Origin: a virus
Direction: 5' to 3' (one strand)
Virus record (IMG/VR): IMGVR_UViG_3300001681_000074
Location: 1-42,972 of that record
Length of the DNA stretch: 42,972 nt
Of the stretch, positions 26,682 to 35,837 are shown in pieces; the first letter of the stretch is position 1, and each line of letters opens with the position of its first letter. The translations under genes were made by a program, and so were the position numbers. The notes under the pieces were generated by a model, which saw nothing but the letters and a program-made list of their open reading frames with translations, had not been told where the DNA came from and did not search any database.

Positions 26682-28319
26682 ATGGCAAAATTCTTAAATA
26701 AAAAGGAACAAGTATACGACTTAAGATTAACTTCTTACGGGCGCTATTTGCTCGGAGAGGGAGACTTTAAACCTACTTACTATGCGTTCTTCGACGATAA
26801 TATTCTATATGATTCAGATTATGCGCGCCTCAATGCTTCTGGTACTGCTTTAGTTAGCGGCTCCAAAGAAGCCCAAAACGACATTCATAAGAGAATCAAA
26901 GAGGAAACCCAGTATTTAGAAAGCCTTGTTTTGTTCGAGGATGTAGAGAGCAATACAATATTGGCAAGTCAAACCTATAATGAATCCGAAGGCTATTTCA
27001 ATACAGAATTTAATCCGACCAAGGCTGACCTGCGAAAGGATGCGCTGGTATATGAGGCCATGATAGGAGACGCTTACTTTAGTGGGAAGACCCAGGCTGC
27101 GCCCGCATGGAAGATTGTTACTCTTCAAAGTGAGATTGCTTCGATTGTAGAAAGACCCCCAGAATCTGGAATCCCTCAAGTTAATATTACGGCTATGTAT
27201 ACTAAAGAAGTGGTATCGAACACACAAGCGGCCTTGGTAGATCCCGAGGATTATGGCGATAGCGATATGTTGCTTCAGAACACATTTAAGGATAACGAAG
27301 CCATAAGGCTCAAAATGGATCACCCTGTGATCTATATCGAAGAGCTTAATACTGCGCTGCTCAAAGAAAACTTCGACGTTGAAATATTCCAAATCACAGA
27401 TAATTCCGCAGAAATAGCCAGCGGAAGTATGCTTTTAACTGGATCAATACCCTCTAATGGAGACACTGTTACCGTTATCGATGGTCTCAATACAATAACT
27501 TTTGAATTTACGAGTAGCGTATTTGGGACCGGCAGCAGCATCCCGTCCGGCGACCCTGGCGCCGGAACCCCTATGTTTACCCCCGCAGGCATTATGCACC
27601 CCACGGCTTCCAATGGCAACACATTGGTTGAGCGGGGGTGTCGAGGGAACAGCGCAGCCGCCTACATACAAGTAACCCGTTGCAACCCAACCTACGCCGG
27701 CCTGGATGGGGCATATAAGGCAGACTACCTAGACTTTTATCTAGAAAAAGCCCAAGACCTTTTGTTCCAAGCTATAACTGCTTCTGTGTTGAACTTAGAA
27801 GTTGCGCACGGAACTCTCCGCTGCTATGCCCCAGAAAAGTGCAAAGAACTAGCGGGAACAGATTATCCTACCGACTACATTGAGCTTTATAATAAACGAT
27901 ATGGCGTAGGTGGCAATCAGGCTTTGTCTGCTAGCAATGGATCTGGCTCCACTGCAGGAATAGAAAATTGGAATGGAAAGATCCAATTAGGAGGCATGGG
28001 TGGTGGATTCGATGGAAATGAAATTTTTCAACGCAAATACTTCGCAGAACAAACTTCTCAAATTCAAGATGGATATATGATATCCGAATATCCGATTGTT
28101 CAAAACCGCCAAACTTTGACCACCGGCAACGTTGATTATTATTTTGACTTCTTGGCCGATGGAAGCGTAGATGAGAGATTAGCATGCAAGGGAGCATCAA
28201 TTTTTAATAAAGAATCATATTATATCGATCTTGATTTTGAGTGCGAGGCCACTGAAGAAAATACCACTTATTATGATATTTATGGATATGTAACGGAGCC
28301 TGAAATATGCCTGGATTAG
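26682..28319 (+). CDS. Virion structural protein with LTxxGRxxLxxG N-terminal motif
   Basis: This is a 545-residue protein starting three bases after the giant gene; the upstream site is only AAGAAG-like. Residues about 13-48 contain LRLTSYGRYLLGEGDF and then FFDDNILYDSDY. The order LT-x-x-GR-x-x-x-x-x-G-x-F followed by a DD-x-I/L-x-Y is shared with the proteins at 35838 and 37000, so the three probably share an N-terminal attachment domain. Residues about 248-280 (LLTGSIPSNGDTVTVIDG, then TITFEFTSS) match the beta module nested with LamG in the giant protein, here apparently interrupted by an unrelated Cys-containing segment. The central part is Gly-rich and the C-terminus has several Tyr and Cys. 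It probably belongs to the baseplate or fibre network; the exact role is unknown. It overlaps the next gene by 13 bases. Confidence 0.78.
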   Translation: MAKFLNKKEQVYDLRLTSYGRYLLGEGDFKPTYYAFFDDNILYDSDYARLNASGTALVSGSKEAQNDIHKRIKEETQYLESLVLFEDVESNTILASQTYNESEGYFNTEFNPTKADLRKDALVYEAMIGDAYFSGKTQAAPAWKIVTLQSEIASIVERPPESGIPQVNITAMYTKEVVSNTQAALVDPEDYGDSDMLLQNTFKDNEAIRLKMDHPVIYIEELNTALLKENFDVEIFQITDNSAEIASGSMLLTGSIPSNGDTVTVIDGLNTITFEFTSSVFGTGSSIPSGDPGAGTPMFTPAGIMHPTASNGNTLVERGCRGNSAAAYIQVTRCNPTYAGLDGAYKADYLDFYLEKAQDLLFQAITASVLNLEVAHGTLRCYAPEKCKELAGTDYPTDYIELYNKRYGVGGNQALSASNGSGSTAGIENWNGKIQLGGMGGGFDGNEIFQRKYFAEQTSQIQDGYMISEYPIVQNRQTLTTGNVDYYFDFLADGSVDERLACKGASIFNKESYYIDLDFECEATEENTTYYDIYGYVTEPEICLD

Positions 28320-31300
28320 TACTAACAGGGGACTTAACTGATTATTTGGGAAAATACTTCCCCAATCCCTTTATTGATACGGTGAATGTGTACGAGAATT
28401 CTCTTAAAGTTAAAGTTTCTCTTTATTTGCGCGCCCCAGATAATGATATTACTGCTGCTGAGACTTTAGACAGTCTGGATCCTTTAAAAGTTTATATATC
28501 CATGGTCATTGGAAAGCAACAAATTCAAGATTTGATTAATGGAAAAAAAGATCCATTTTGGTCTATAGTAGATAAGGCCGTCTCTTGGCCACAATTCCCG
28601 GGGATTGACTGTTGCGATGGCAAATGTAAAGGCTCTTTAATGAAAGAATATCAAAAATTATGGGACGCAAATAGTGTTACCGATAGCAGCTTTAGGGACG
28701 TTAATGCATCCTTTACGTCTTATAACATTGATAGACATTCAATGGATCCTATTCTATGGAAAACTTTGAATAATGAAGAGTTGCCATTTTCTCATACTCT
28801 CTTGTTAAATGAATTAACGTGGGTAGATACTTTGTTAGATGAGAATTCAAATAAGATATTTAAATATTCAACAGTGAATTCTCTTGGGGCCCCCACCATA
28901 GAATTTAATTTTCCCCATGATATCGCAGAGTTGTTCGGCGACACACCCGCGGATTATACACCAGCCAGCGGCTTAGACTTTGAAAGTTCTTATGGTACCC
29001 CCGCGACGTCGTACATCACCAGTACTCGCGATACAAGTTTAGAAGATCAATATCCGCCGGAGAGATTATGTAAAGATTATCAAGATCTCGCTATTTTTGC
29101 ATGGACTTCTCCCTATGAAGCCAGTGATCAAAGTAGCGCCTATTCGCCGTATCGTTATGATGGATCGAACAATGAATTGCCATATGTTGGAGATGGCTAT
29201 GGAATGCTTATGACCGGCTATCAATGGCGCCCAAATTATGATCAATCTCTTGCTACCATGCGTTCCCACGCGCTTAATGCGGGATGGGATGTGACGTATC
29301 TCCCCGGCACTGTCAACGCGTATAGCACGGTCAACCTTACTCCGAACAATCAAACCTTATCTACCGTTGGATGTAGTAATATGGCATATACTAAAGTTAT
29401 TGAAAATGGTACCCTAGCGAGCGGCACTCAAGTGATTTATGTAGATTCAAATAATCTTCCTTATAATGAGGGAGTGTTACAATCTTTAAATGGAAAATAT
29501 TATAAAGCCGTCAAGGTCACTCATCTAGATATTGTTAACAATTTTGAAGCCTTGGTTGCTGAATATGCCGGCACTAATTTGACTCCCCGTATGCAAGAAT
29601 TATTAGATAATATTTCTTATATCTTGGGAGTATATGGAGAAAGTGTTGAATTATTAACTCAATTAAATAGCTTACGAGTGGTTATTCCCGAGCAAGGAAA
29701 TGCGACTTTGATGGGGAAGTTATTCAACAAGATAACCACTCGGATCGCCAATTTCGATTCGGGTCTCGGAAGAGAAAACATTCTCTTTAGAAAGCTCGGT
29801 GCCAATCATACGGTTTATGAACGCCGAACTTTAGAATCTAGTGCGTGGGATATTGCTGATTATGGGGTGATTGGAGAAGCATGGCAGAACTTCATCGCGG
29901 CCGGCATCTATGGCCAGGGCGACGTCACGCGCATAGCGGAGGCGTTAGCGTTCTTCACAGGGGGCAAAACTACCGAGAGAGTGGATGTTCGCGGCGTTTA
30001 TAAAGAACTTCTATTGGACTATGATCCCAGCGATTATCTCTACCCAGGAATGATAGATTCTAAATGGTTTTGGCAACAGTCAGCCACGGCGTCGAAGCCC
30101 TTTGTTAATTCTGGATACATATTTTTTGATTTTGAAAAATATCTTTATCAACAAACGAGGCTGTCACAGGTTTTAGACATTTCTAAACTTATATACTGGT
30201 TTGGTCAGGAATTTGTAAACATGACAGTGGCTCCTTATAGCTTAGCTTTCGAGAGATATAAGTTCATACAGAGAGCTGAGGATATCCCCGGCCTTCAAGG
30301 GAACGGCGACACCACAGAATATTGGGAAGAATGGATCCACGATTCCCGCGGTGAGGCCGACGCCGGCGGCGGCATTTCCGCCCTAGGTCCGATATCTATG
30401 GGCGGCGCCGTTGCGTATTTTCTTAAGGAAGGATTGGACGTTTCCGATGACGCAGTATTTTATGATGATGAATATGACTATCCAGATTCCAGATATCCTA
30501 TGCAAACTTTTCCTGTTTCTATCGGAACAACTGGTGTGGATGGTGAGGGAGGCACAGTCACTCAAGACGAGGCAGTCACTCAAGCCAGTGGCGAGCCGGC
30601 CACCGACACGGACACTCAGTATACTTATATCGTCCCTCATAGCTTTAATGTAGCGAATCCTGAAGGATTGGGGGACTACCAATTGATGTGCTTTGAGTGG
30701 CAGGACGTCTCGGAAGACCACCCGGGCAACTATGACTATTATCAATCAGAAAATCAAGTATCACAAGCTGCAGCCGGCGGCCCCACCGGCGGTTTTTTTT
30801 ATAAAATAACATTAAAAGTATTCGATAGATCTAAAATGCTAGTAGATCAACTAGTAGAAACATATACGGGTGCTCAAGCGGCTCTAATTGAGTATAAAGA
30901 ACTGGCTGAACAGCTTTGTAGTTATAATAATATTACTAATGAATTTAATCAATTTTTTATTAATGGAGCAATAGAACACTATGGAGATGATCTGGCTAAC
31001 GCGCCTTGGAATCGAGTACCTCTGGTATATTTGATGCACCGCGACCTTCTCGAAAATACATTTGATGGTTCTGTTGATGAGATTGTCTCGGCTGCACGCG
31101 TCATTTCGGCGCAGATTGGGCCCGAATATGGAGCTTTAGAAAACCTACTGGCCTTTAAAACTGAAGTAGACACTTTTTACTCCCAAAACTATTCGGCGCC
31201 CGGGCCAGGAGCCACTGAGAACGCTGCAATGGTCACCCAGTACTGGGCAGGCGCCGTAGTATCCGACTCGGCTTATGGTGGAAACTTTATGTACCATGTT

Positions 31301-31543
31301 GACCAGTGGGACAAGGGTAACGAATTGGGTAACCTCAGCAGAGACTTTGGCTCTGTGGATACTTTAACGATATATAGGATGGTTGATAGCCCCATCTTCT
31401 TCCCGTTCGATAGGGCATCCACGGAAGCCGAAGACGCCGAAGACGCCGAGCAAGCTGAGGACATTGCCGACGACGACTCGTCTACTGGCTCGGACGACAG
31501 CAGCCAGGACGAGTTCGGCGGCGAAGGCCCCCCCGGCGCATGA
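28307..31543 (+). CDS. Large virion structural protein with acidic C-terminal tail
   Basis: This is a 1078-residue protein. The ATG lies inside the previous gene, with GGAG eight bases upstream. Residues about 100-107 hold a tight Cys group (DCCDGKCKG). The body is rich in Tyr, Asp, Asn and aromatic residues with no signal peptide or membrane segment, typical of large tail proteins in this cluster. The last 40 residues are strongly acidic (EAEDAEDAEQAED, then DDD and DDSSQDE) and are encoded by DNA that is clearly more GC-rich than the surrounding gene. Within it, a GAAGACGCC repeat suggests expansion by slippage. Another short repeat, CAGTCACTCAAG twice at 18-base spacing, lies at 30555-30584. 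The following gene encodes a protein with a very basic N-terminus, so the two tails might interact; this is speculation. I do not recognise the family. Confidence 0.78.
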   Translation: MPGLVLTGDLTDYLGKYFPNPFIDTVNVYENSLKVKVSLYLRAPDNDITAAETLDSLDPLKVYISMVIGKQQIQDLINGKKDPFWSIVDKAVSWPQFPGIDCCDGKCKGSLMKEYQKLWDANSVTDSSFRDVNASFTSYNIDRHSMDPILWKTLNNEELPFSHTLLLNELTWVDTLLDENSNKIFKYSTVNSLGAPTIEFNFPHDIAELFGDTPADYTPASGLDFESSYGTPATSYITSTRDTSLEDQYPPERLCKDYQDLAIFAWTSPYEASDQSSAYSPYRYDGSNNELPYVGDGYGMLMTGYQWRPNYDQSLATMRSHALNAGWDVTYLPGTVNAYSTVNLTPNNQTLSTVGCSNMAYTKVIENGTLASGTQVIYVDSNNLPYNEGVLQSLNGKYYKAVKVTHLDIVNNFEALVAEYAGTNLTPRMQELLDNISYILGVYGESVELLTQLNSLRVVIPEQGNATLMGKLFNKITTRIANFDSGLGRENILFRKLGANHTVYERRTLESSAWDIADYGVIGEAWQNFIAAGIYGQGDVTRIAEALAFFTGGKTTERVDVRGVYKELLLDYDPSDYLYPGMIDSKWFWQQSATASKPFVNSGYIFFDFEKYLYQQTRLSQVLDISKLIYWFGQEFVNMTVAPYSLAFERYKFIQRAEDIPGLQGNGDTTEYWEEWIHDSRGEADAGGGISALGPISMGGAVAYFLKEGLDVSDDAVFYDDEYDYPDSRYPMQTFPVSIGTTGVDGEGGTVTQDEAVTQASGEPATDTDTQYTYIVPHSFNVANPEGLGDYQLMCFEWQDVSEDHPGNYDYYQSENQVSQAAAGGPTGGFFYKITLKVFDRSKMLVDQLVETYTGAQAALIEYKELAEQLCSYNNITNEFNQFFINGAIEHYGDDLANAPWNRVPLVYLMHRDLLENTFDGSVDEIVSAARVISAQIGPEYGALENLLAFKTEVDTFYSQNYSAPGPGATENAAMVTQYWAGAVVSDSAYGGNFMYHVDQWDKGNELGNLSRDFGSVDTLTIYRMVDSPIFFPFDRASTEAEDAEDAEQAEDIADDDSSTGSDDSSQDEFGGEGPPGA

Positions 31544-31574
31544 GATTAATAATGACAGATATTACAAAAAACGC

Positions 31575-31582
31575 TATTTATA
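31575..31582. promoter_or_regulatory. TATTTATA motif upstream of the basic-tail gene
   Basis: This is the same octamer as at 9718-9725, 25 bases before the ATG at 31600 and followed by AGAGAGGA as the ribosome binding site. It lies in the 56-base gap after the 28307 gene. Its role is unknown; see the finding on shared upstream motifs. Confidence 0.3.
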
Positions 31583-31599
31583 AAAGAGAGGAATTATAA

Positions 31600-32226
31600 A
31601 TGGCTAAACAGCTTATAAAAAAGAATCGCAAAGGAAAGAGCCTAGGCCGCAAACGCCGTGCTCGCAATCAACGTTCTCGACCGATGCCTGCCGTCGCCGC
31701 GCAACCAGGATCCGATAAAGTACGACGAAGGCGCCGGAGCCCTCAACAAGCAGCAGTTCGTCGATTCGAAATACGTCAACAAAATACAGTCAGGTCTGCA
31801 TATGCTAAGCAACGCTCTCAAGGAGCCGCTCCATCGATAAACCAATCTCCGGGAGAGCCTTTAAATGACACTGCGCGCGCCCTTTTAGAGGGTTTAGGGT
31901 GCACTATTCTGAGCCAACAAGTTTATACTCAGAATCATTCCTTAATTTCTGAACAGACAGATACTGAAATGATTGAGAATACTAATATTATGGATCAGAA
32001 TATTTTTGATAAACTGAGCCCCACCGCGGTGAACGCCGGCCAAAACTTCAAAAACTTTAATAATCCTATTTTTACATTAGATCAACCGCTCCCCCGTGCG
32101 CAGACAAAGATGCGAGATAAAGTTAAAGAGAAGTTAGAGACGCCTAACATTGAGATGATAACAGCCGACCTTATTGATTTAAATAGGAATAGTCACGGCC
32201 GGCGCGTGCTAAAGCAGTTTAAGTAG
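31600..32226 (+). CDS. Small virion-cluster protein with Arg/Lys-rich N-terminus
   Basis: This is a 208-residue protein. By eye, the first 50 residues contain 19 Lys/Arg and a single acidic residue, including GRKRRARNQRSR and RRRRR. The remaining part is of ordinary composition: polar, partly helical, with FNNPIFTLDQPLPRAQTK and a charged C-terminus. Such a tail could bind nucleic acid, membranes or an acidic protein partner; the acidic end of the upstream 28307 product is a candidate. The start is supported by AGAGAGGA and follows directly on the TAA of a 15-codon frame (31552-31599). It lies among structural genes with no replication gene nearby. It could equally be an internal virion protein or an assembly factor. 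The family is not recognised. Confidence 0.75.
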   Translation: MAKQLIKKNRKGKSLGRKRRARNQRSRPMPAVAAQPGSDKVRRRRRSPQQAAVRRFEIRQQNTVRSAYAKQRSQGAAPSINQSPGEPLNDTARALLEGLGCTILSQQVYTQNHSLISEQTDTEMIENTNIMDQNIFDKLSPTAVNAGQNFKNFNNPIFTLDQPLPRAQTKMRDKVKEKLETPNIEMITADLIDLNRNSHGRRVLKQFK

Positions 32227-32236
32227 GAAAATATAA

Positions 32237-32881
32237 ATGGCTACCGAATTAGATTATATTTTTAGTCAGCTTGTGGATCTTGATGAAGAAGGTTTTTTGC
32301 TTCGACTAGAACTTGAGACCGAATGGGCCTCGGATACACGCATCGATTATATAATCGATGGAGATGTGGGAGTGGGGTACGATTGGGTCACTACCTTTGA
32401 GAGTGGTCACGACTATGACGTGAAGATTTATGATACTGTATATAGCGCTGTTGAACCCACTCTAAGTGAAGGGCTTACAATTTCGGTTACTGATATTGAA
32501 ACAGATGCCGCTAATCTGACAGCCCCCTTTGAAACTTACGAATTCGATGCTGATCCTGCCGCGGCAAAAACTAGTGTTAATATTAGATATGGACAGGAAG
32601 AATATTCCCGCATACGAGAACGCTTTAGTGCTCCAGAAGGCTCTACTTTTAAATCGCTTATTGAGGATGCTCTTTCTGACATTATTAATGAATTAGATCT
32701 GACGATTGCAGGGCGAGCATTCGGCAAGAAAGTTCTGGCGCCAAGACAGTTTACGCGAAATGATTTCTTTGCTATTTCCGCAGTTGAAGGTACTCAAGAT
32801 GTGGCCGTCTCGTTATCTACAGTAACTGGATCCGCCGGCGTAACTAGTACCTCTGTTTATAGTGCTGGGAGTGGTTATTAA
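32237..32881 (+). CDS. Structural-cluster protein of unknown function
   Basis: This is a 214-residue protein with AGGAAAA just before the ATG and ten bases after the previous stop. It is acidic overall. The N-terminal part alternates short hydrophobic strands with acidic turns (LDYIFSQLVDLDEEGFLLRL). The middle contains SVNIRYGQEEYSRIRERF, and the next segment is a helix (LIEDALSDIINELDLTI). The C-terminus is Ser/Thr/Val/Gly-rich, in the style of phage fibre ends. There is no catalytic signature, signal peptide or membrane segment. It is two bases upstream of the 977-residue structural gene, so the two are probably co-translated. I cannot name a family; a minor baseplate or fibre-attachment protein is the most economical guess. 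Confidence 0.72.
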   Translation: MATELDYIFSQLVDLDEEGFLLRLELETEWASDTRIDYIIDGDVGVGYDWVTTFESGHDYDVKIYDTVYSAVEPTLSEGLTISVTDIETDAANLTAPFETYEFDADPAAAKTSVNIRYGQEEYSRIRERFSAPEGSTFKSLIEDALSDIINELDLTIAGRAFGKKVLAPRQFTRNDFFAISAVEGTQDVAVSLSTVTGSAGVTSTSVYSAGSGY

Positions 32882-32883
32882 TA

Positions 32884-35817
32884 ATGTCGAATATTTATAA
32901 AGAATATAAATTTATTGATTTAAATGCTTTCTCAGGCTCCAGTGAAAACTTTAGAACTGCTAATGGGGGCTACTGGAGCATTATCAGCGGCACCACATCA
33001 GGAGAAAATATTGATTTTACTGTATTTAATCCAGGCGCCGATGGGAGCACAGCCGGAAACCAAAACAATAGCACCTTAGCTACTGAAGGATTTCAAGCCT
33101 TTATCCACCAGATTACCGCTAATATAGGCATTGATCGAGAATATGTAACAGCTATATCAGCAGACAAGATTTTACCGAATTATCGTTTTCCAGTCCGTAT
33201 TATTGGTAAAGAAGCCAATATCGAAAGTGGCGCACAATGGAAGGCCCTTATCATGGGGGGGGTCTATGCAGGTGAAACTTATGCGCCTCTCTACCAAACA
33301 AACACATTTGATGATAATACCTTTTTTTATAATATGCCTTATTCTACAATGGAAGCAAACACTCTAAGTAGTTCTCCGCTTGAGGTGGACATTTCACCGG
33401 TTTATAATTATTATGTTCAACAATACGAAGATTATATTAACAGCGATGCCAGTGAAAATCTCCTTCCTGATTATTATGTGTTTCGATCTTATTGGATAAA
33501 TCGATGGGATGGAATATCGGCTCTGGATCAATATGTGGATGAGGATATAGAAGAATGGATTACGTTAGGGAATTCTTATGATGCCACCGCACCTACGAGC
33601 ACGGGATATAGCGCTGTTAAGTGGTTTGAGGAGACTTATCTAGATACATTACCACCTTATCAGGTTTTAGATTCTGCAAATTATATTGTAAATACCCAAA
33701 GTGATACTACACAATATCTTCACAAAACACTTTACATGCGAGAATATCTAACATCTTCTTATCTTTCCTATACTCCTGATCCTTCTCTGATATCTGATGT
33801 ACAAACTAAACTTACAAATGTGTTTTTCAATGCAACCGCCACCCGGGCTTTGTTAGGTGGATCTCCGAATCTTACAGCTTTTCCCTATTACATAAAAATT
33901 AATTTCACTCGGGGAGAACCTATTGTAACTGACACGAGCTTGGATTGGGGTCAGAACCCCGGCCAAGGCGTGGGTGCGCAAGGAGCTTCAGGAGTAATAT
34001 TGGACACATTATGGAAGCATGGTTATGATTCTACCTTTTTAAATATTTTAAAAGATGCATTTACTGGCCAGGGTACACTTATTCCCGAGAGTATTGGTTT
34101 TGTATCGGCTGTAAATTATTATAGTGGTTCTTATCGTGTCAACGAGGCTGAAGGTACCGCACTGCGTTCAGTCGACATGTTTGATATGCTAGCCCACCGA
34201 TATAACAATTATATAACCCCCTCCCAAAATGGTTATTTTGTAGGAGACTCGGCCGAGACATCCAATTCCTCTACTTCGCCAGCTTCGCTCTTGGATCAAA
34301 TGGCACTGGATTCTGACGGCCGCTATAAGTATAATAATTCCATGGCTACGTTGGGAGTGCTATCTAATTTGAGATATTTTATTGGAGCTTATGACGAAGG
34401 GACTTATAATACTCCTAATACCATATATGATTTGTTCGACGTAGATGGAAACTTTCGCTCTGTCTCTGAAGAACTCCCCGTTTCTGGTTCGGATACAAAC
34501 GCAAGTCCAAGTGTTACTAAATTTTATGGAGGAGATGCGATAGACAAGCTTTATAATTTAGGTGGCGAGTCCAACTATCATGAAACTCTAGTGTATCGTA
34601 TAGAGAAAAAGGGTGCGAATGGAAAGACAATCCAAAATAATTGGATCCTGGCCGCCAGACCCGTTGACGTGCACGACGAACTCCGCGATCTAGAATCATT
34701 TGAATTTTGCGACACTCAATTAAAATATGGAGAGAGCTACACTTATGATTTGTATGCGTATGTAGCGGTAATCACCGGCAAGTATAATTTTTCCGATTTA
34801 GTGCTTACACGACCCCTCGGGTTTGCCGACGAATCTACTGGCTTAGATTGCATTGAGTGGTACAATCCTGCAACGGAGGAGACAGCCACCCCCTTGGCTT
34901 TTAAAATGACAGCCTTCGAATATGCCGACAGTTCGGTGGAAAATACTTTGGCCACCTCTGCACAAGATGTAAGTAGCAATACTTATCAAGCCGATTTTTA
35001 CGTTAATTATGAAAATACGATGAAGATAATCGAAGTTCCTATCACATCTAAGACCATACGAATTTTAGATAATCCCCCCACATCGTTGGATATCTTGCCG
35101 TATCAAATGATAGATGATTCGCAACGGATAGGGTTCTGTTTAAAAGATGATTCTTTTGTTCCTACTCCATATCCATCTGCGATAGAAACAACCGATTCGT
35201 TACTTAAAAAAGATTATTTAAATTCAAGTAACTTAACCCCAACCGACAACATCATATTGGATTCTATAACCAACAGCCGCTACATTCAGATTTTTCGCTT
35301 AGATGAAAAGCCCGAAAAGTTTGCTGACTTTGATGGTCATGAAATTGCATTGATTGATTTGGCGATTCCTGATTCGGTTCATGTGTATTCAACTCATCAT
35401 TTTGTTGAAAAAATTGCAGCCAATAAAAAATATTATTATTTATTCCGAGCTTTAAATGAACACCGCGAACCAGGATATGTATATGAGATATATGAAGCAG
35501 AACTTATAAGCGATGGCGGTTATAAATATGCCAAATTTAATTCTTTATATGAAACTGATTTGGCAAAGGACATTTATAAAGATCCATCCAGGCCTGCCAA
35601 GAACCTTCTCCAGCTTCGTCCGGCCTATTCTCAACTGGCATTAAATTTTGCCTCGGCTGATTTTGATGGGACAGCCTATGATGAATTAAGTAATGTTGGA
35701 GTTGGTATAGACGATTATACTATCTGGGGCAAAACTTTCAAAGTACGCCTTACATCTCGAAAAACAGGCAAGAAAATCGATTTAAATATTACTTATGATT
35801 ATGAGGACGCATTATAG
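32884..35817 (+). CDS. Large virion structural protein with two FN3-like segments
   Basis: This is a 977-residue protein starting two bases after the previous stop; the nearest purine-rich site is GGGAG about 14 bases upstream. The sequence is rich in Tyr, Asn, Thr and Ser. Residues about 570-635 (VYRIEKKG at the start, YAYVAVITGKY at the end) and 801-878 (IQIFRLDEK at the start, YYYLFRALNEH near the end) both have the strand order and a Tyr-x-Tyr-x-x-x-A strand typical of fibronectin type III folds, common in phage tail proteins for adhesion or spacing. No enzyme motif is visible. The position between unknown small proteins and the paralogous 35838/37000 pair places it in the outer tail assembly. 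The FN3 call is a pattern judgement and needs a profile search to confirm. Confidence 0.75.
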   Translation: MSNIYKEYKFIDLNAFSGSSENFRTANGGYWSIISGTTSGENIDFTVFNPGADGSTAGNQNNSTLATEGFQAFIHQITANIGIDREYVTAISADKILPNYRFPVRIIGKEANIESGAQWKALIMGGVYAGETYAPLYQTNTFDDNTFFYNMPYSTMEANTLSSSPLEVDISPVYNYYVQQYEDYINSDASENLLPDYYVFRSYWINRWDGISALDQYVDEDIEEWITLGNSYDATAPTSTGYSAVKWFEETYLDTLPPYQVLDSANYIVNTQSDTTQYLHKTLYMREYLTSSYLSYTPDPSLISDVQTKLTNVFFNATATRALLGGSPNLTAFPYYIKINFTRGEPIVTDTSLDWGQNPGQGVGAQGASGVILDTLWKHGYDSTFLNILKDAFTGQGTLIPESIGFVSAVNYYSGSYRVNEAEGTALRSVDMFDMLAHRYNNYITPSQNGYFVGDSAETSNSSTSPASLLDQMALDSDGRYKYNNSMATLGVLSNLRYFIGAYDEGTYNTPNTIYDLFDVDGNFRSVSEELPVSGSDTNASPSVTKFYGGDAIDKLYNLGGESNYHETLVYRIEKKGANGKTIQNNWILAARPVDVHDELRDLESFEFCDTQLKYGESYTYDLYAYVAVITGKYNFSDLVLTRPLGFADESTGLDCIEWYNPATEETATPLAFKMTAFEYADSSVENTLATSAQDVSSNTYQADFYVNYENTMKIIEVPITSKTIRILDNPPTSLDILPYQMIDDSQRIGFCLKDDSFVPTPYPSAIETTDSLLKKDYLNSSNLTPTDNIILDSITNSRYIQIFRLDEKPEKFADFDGHEIALIDLAIPDSVHVYSTHHFVEKIAANKKYYYLFRALNEHREPGYVYEIYEAELISDGGYKYAKFNSLYETDLAKDIYKDPSRPAKNLLQLRPAYSQLALNFASADFDGTAYDELSNVGVGIDDYTIWGKTFKVRLTSRKTGKKIDLNITYDYEDAL

Positions 35818-35837
35818 ATTATGCGAGAAATAGTTAA

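Noticed and set aside
26916-27392. 158-codon frame on the minus strand
   Set aside because: It lies wholly inside the 545-residue structural gene, has no ribosome binding site and shows no domain; every recognised gene here is on the plus strand.
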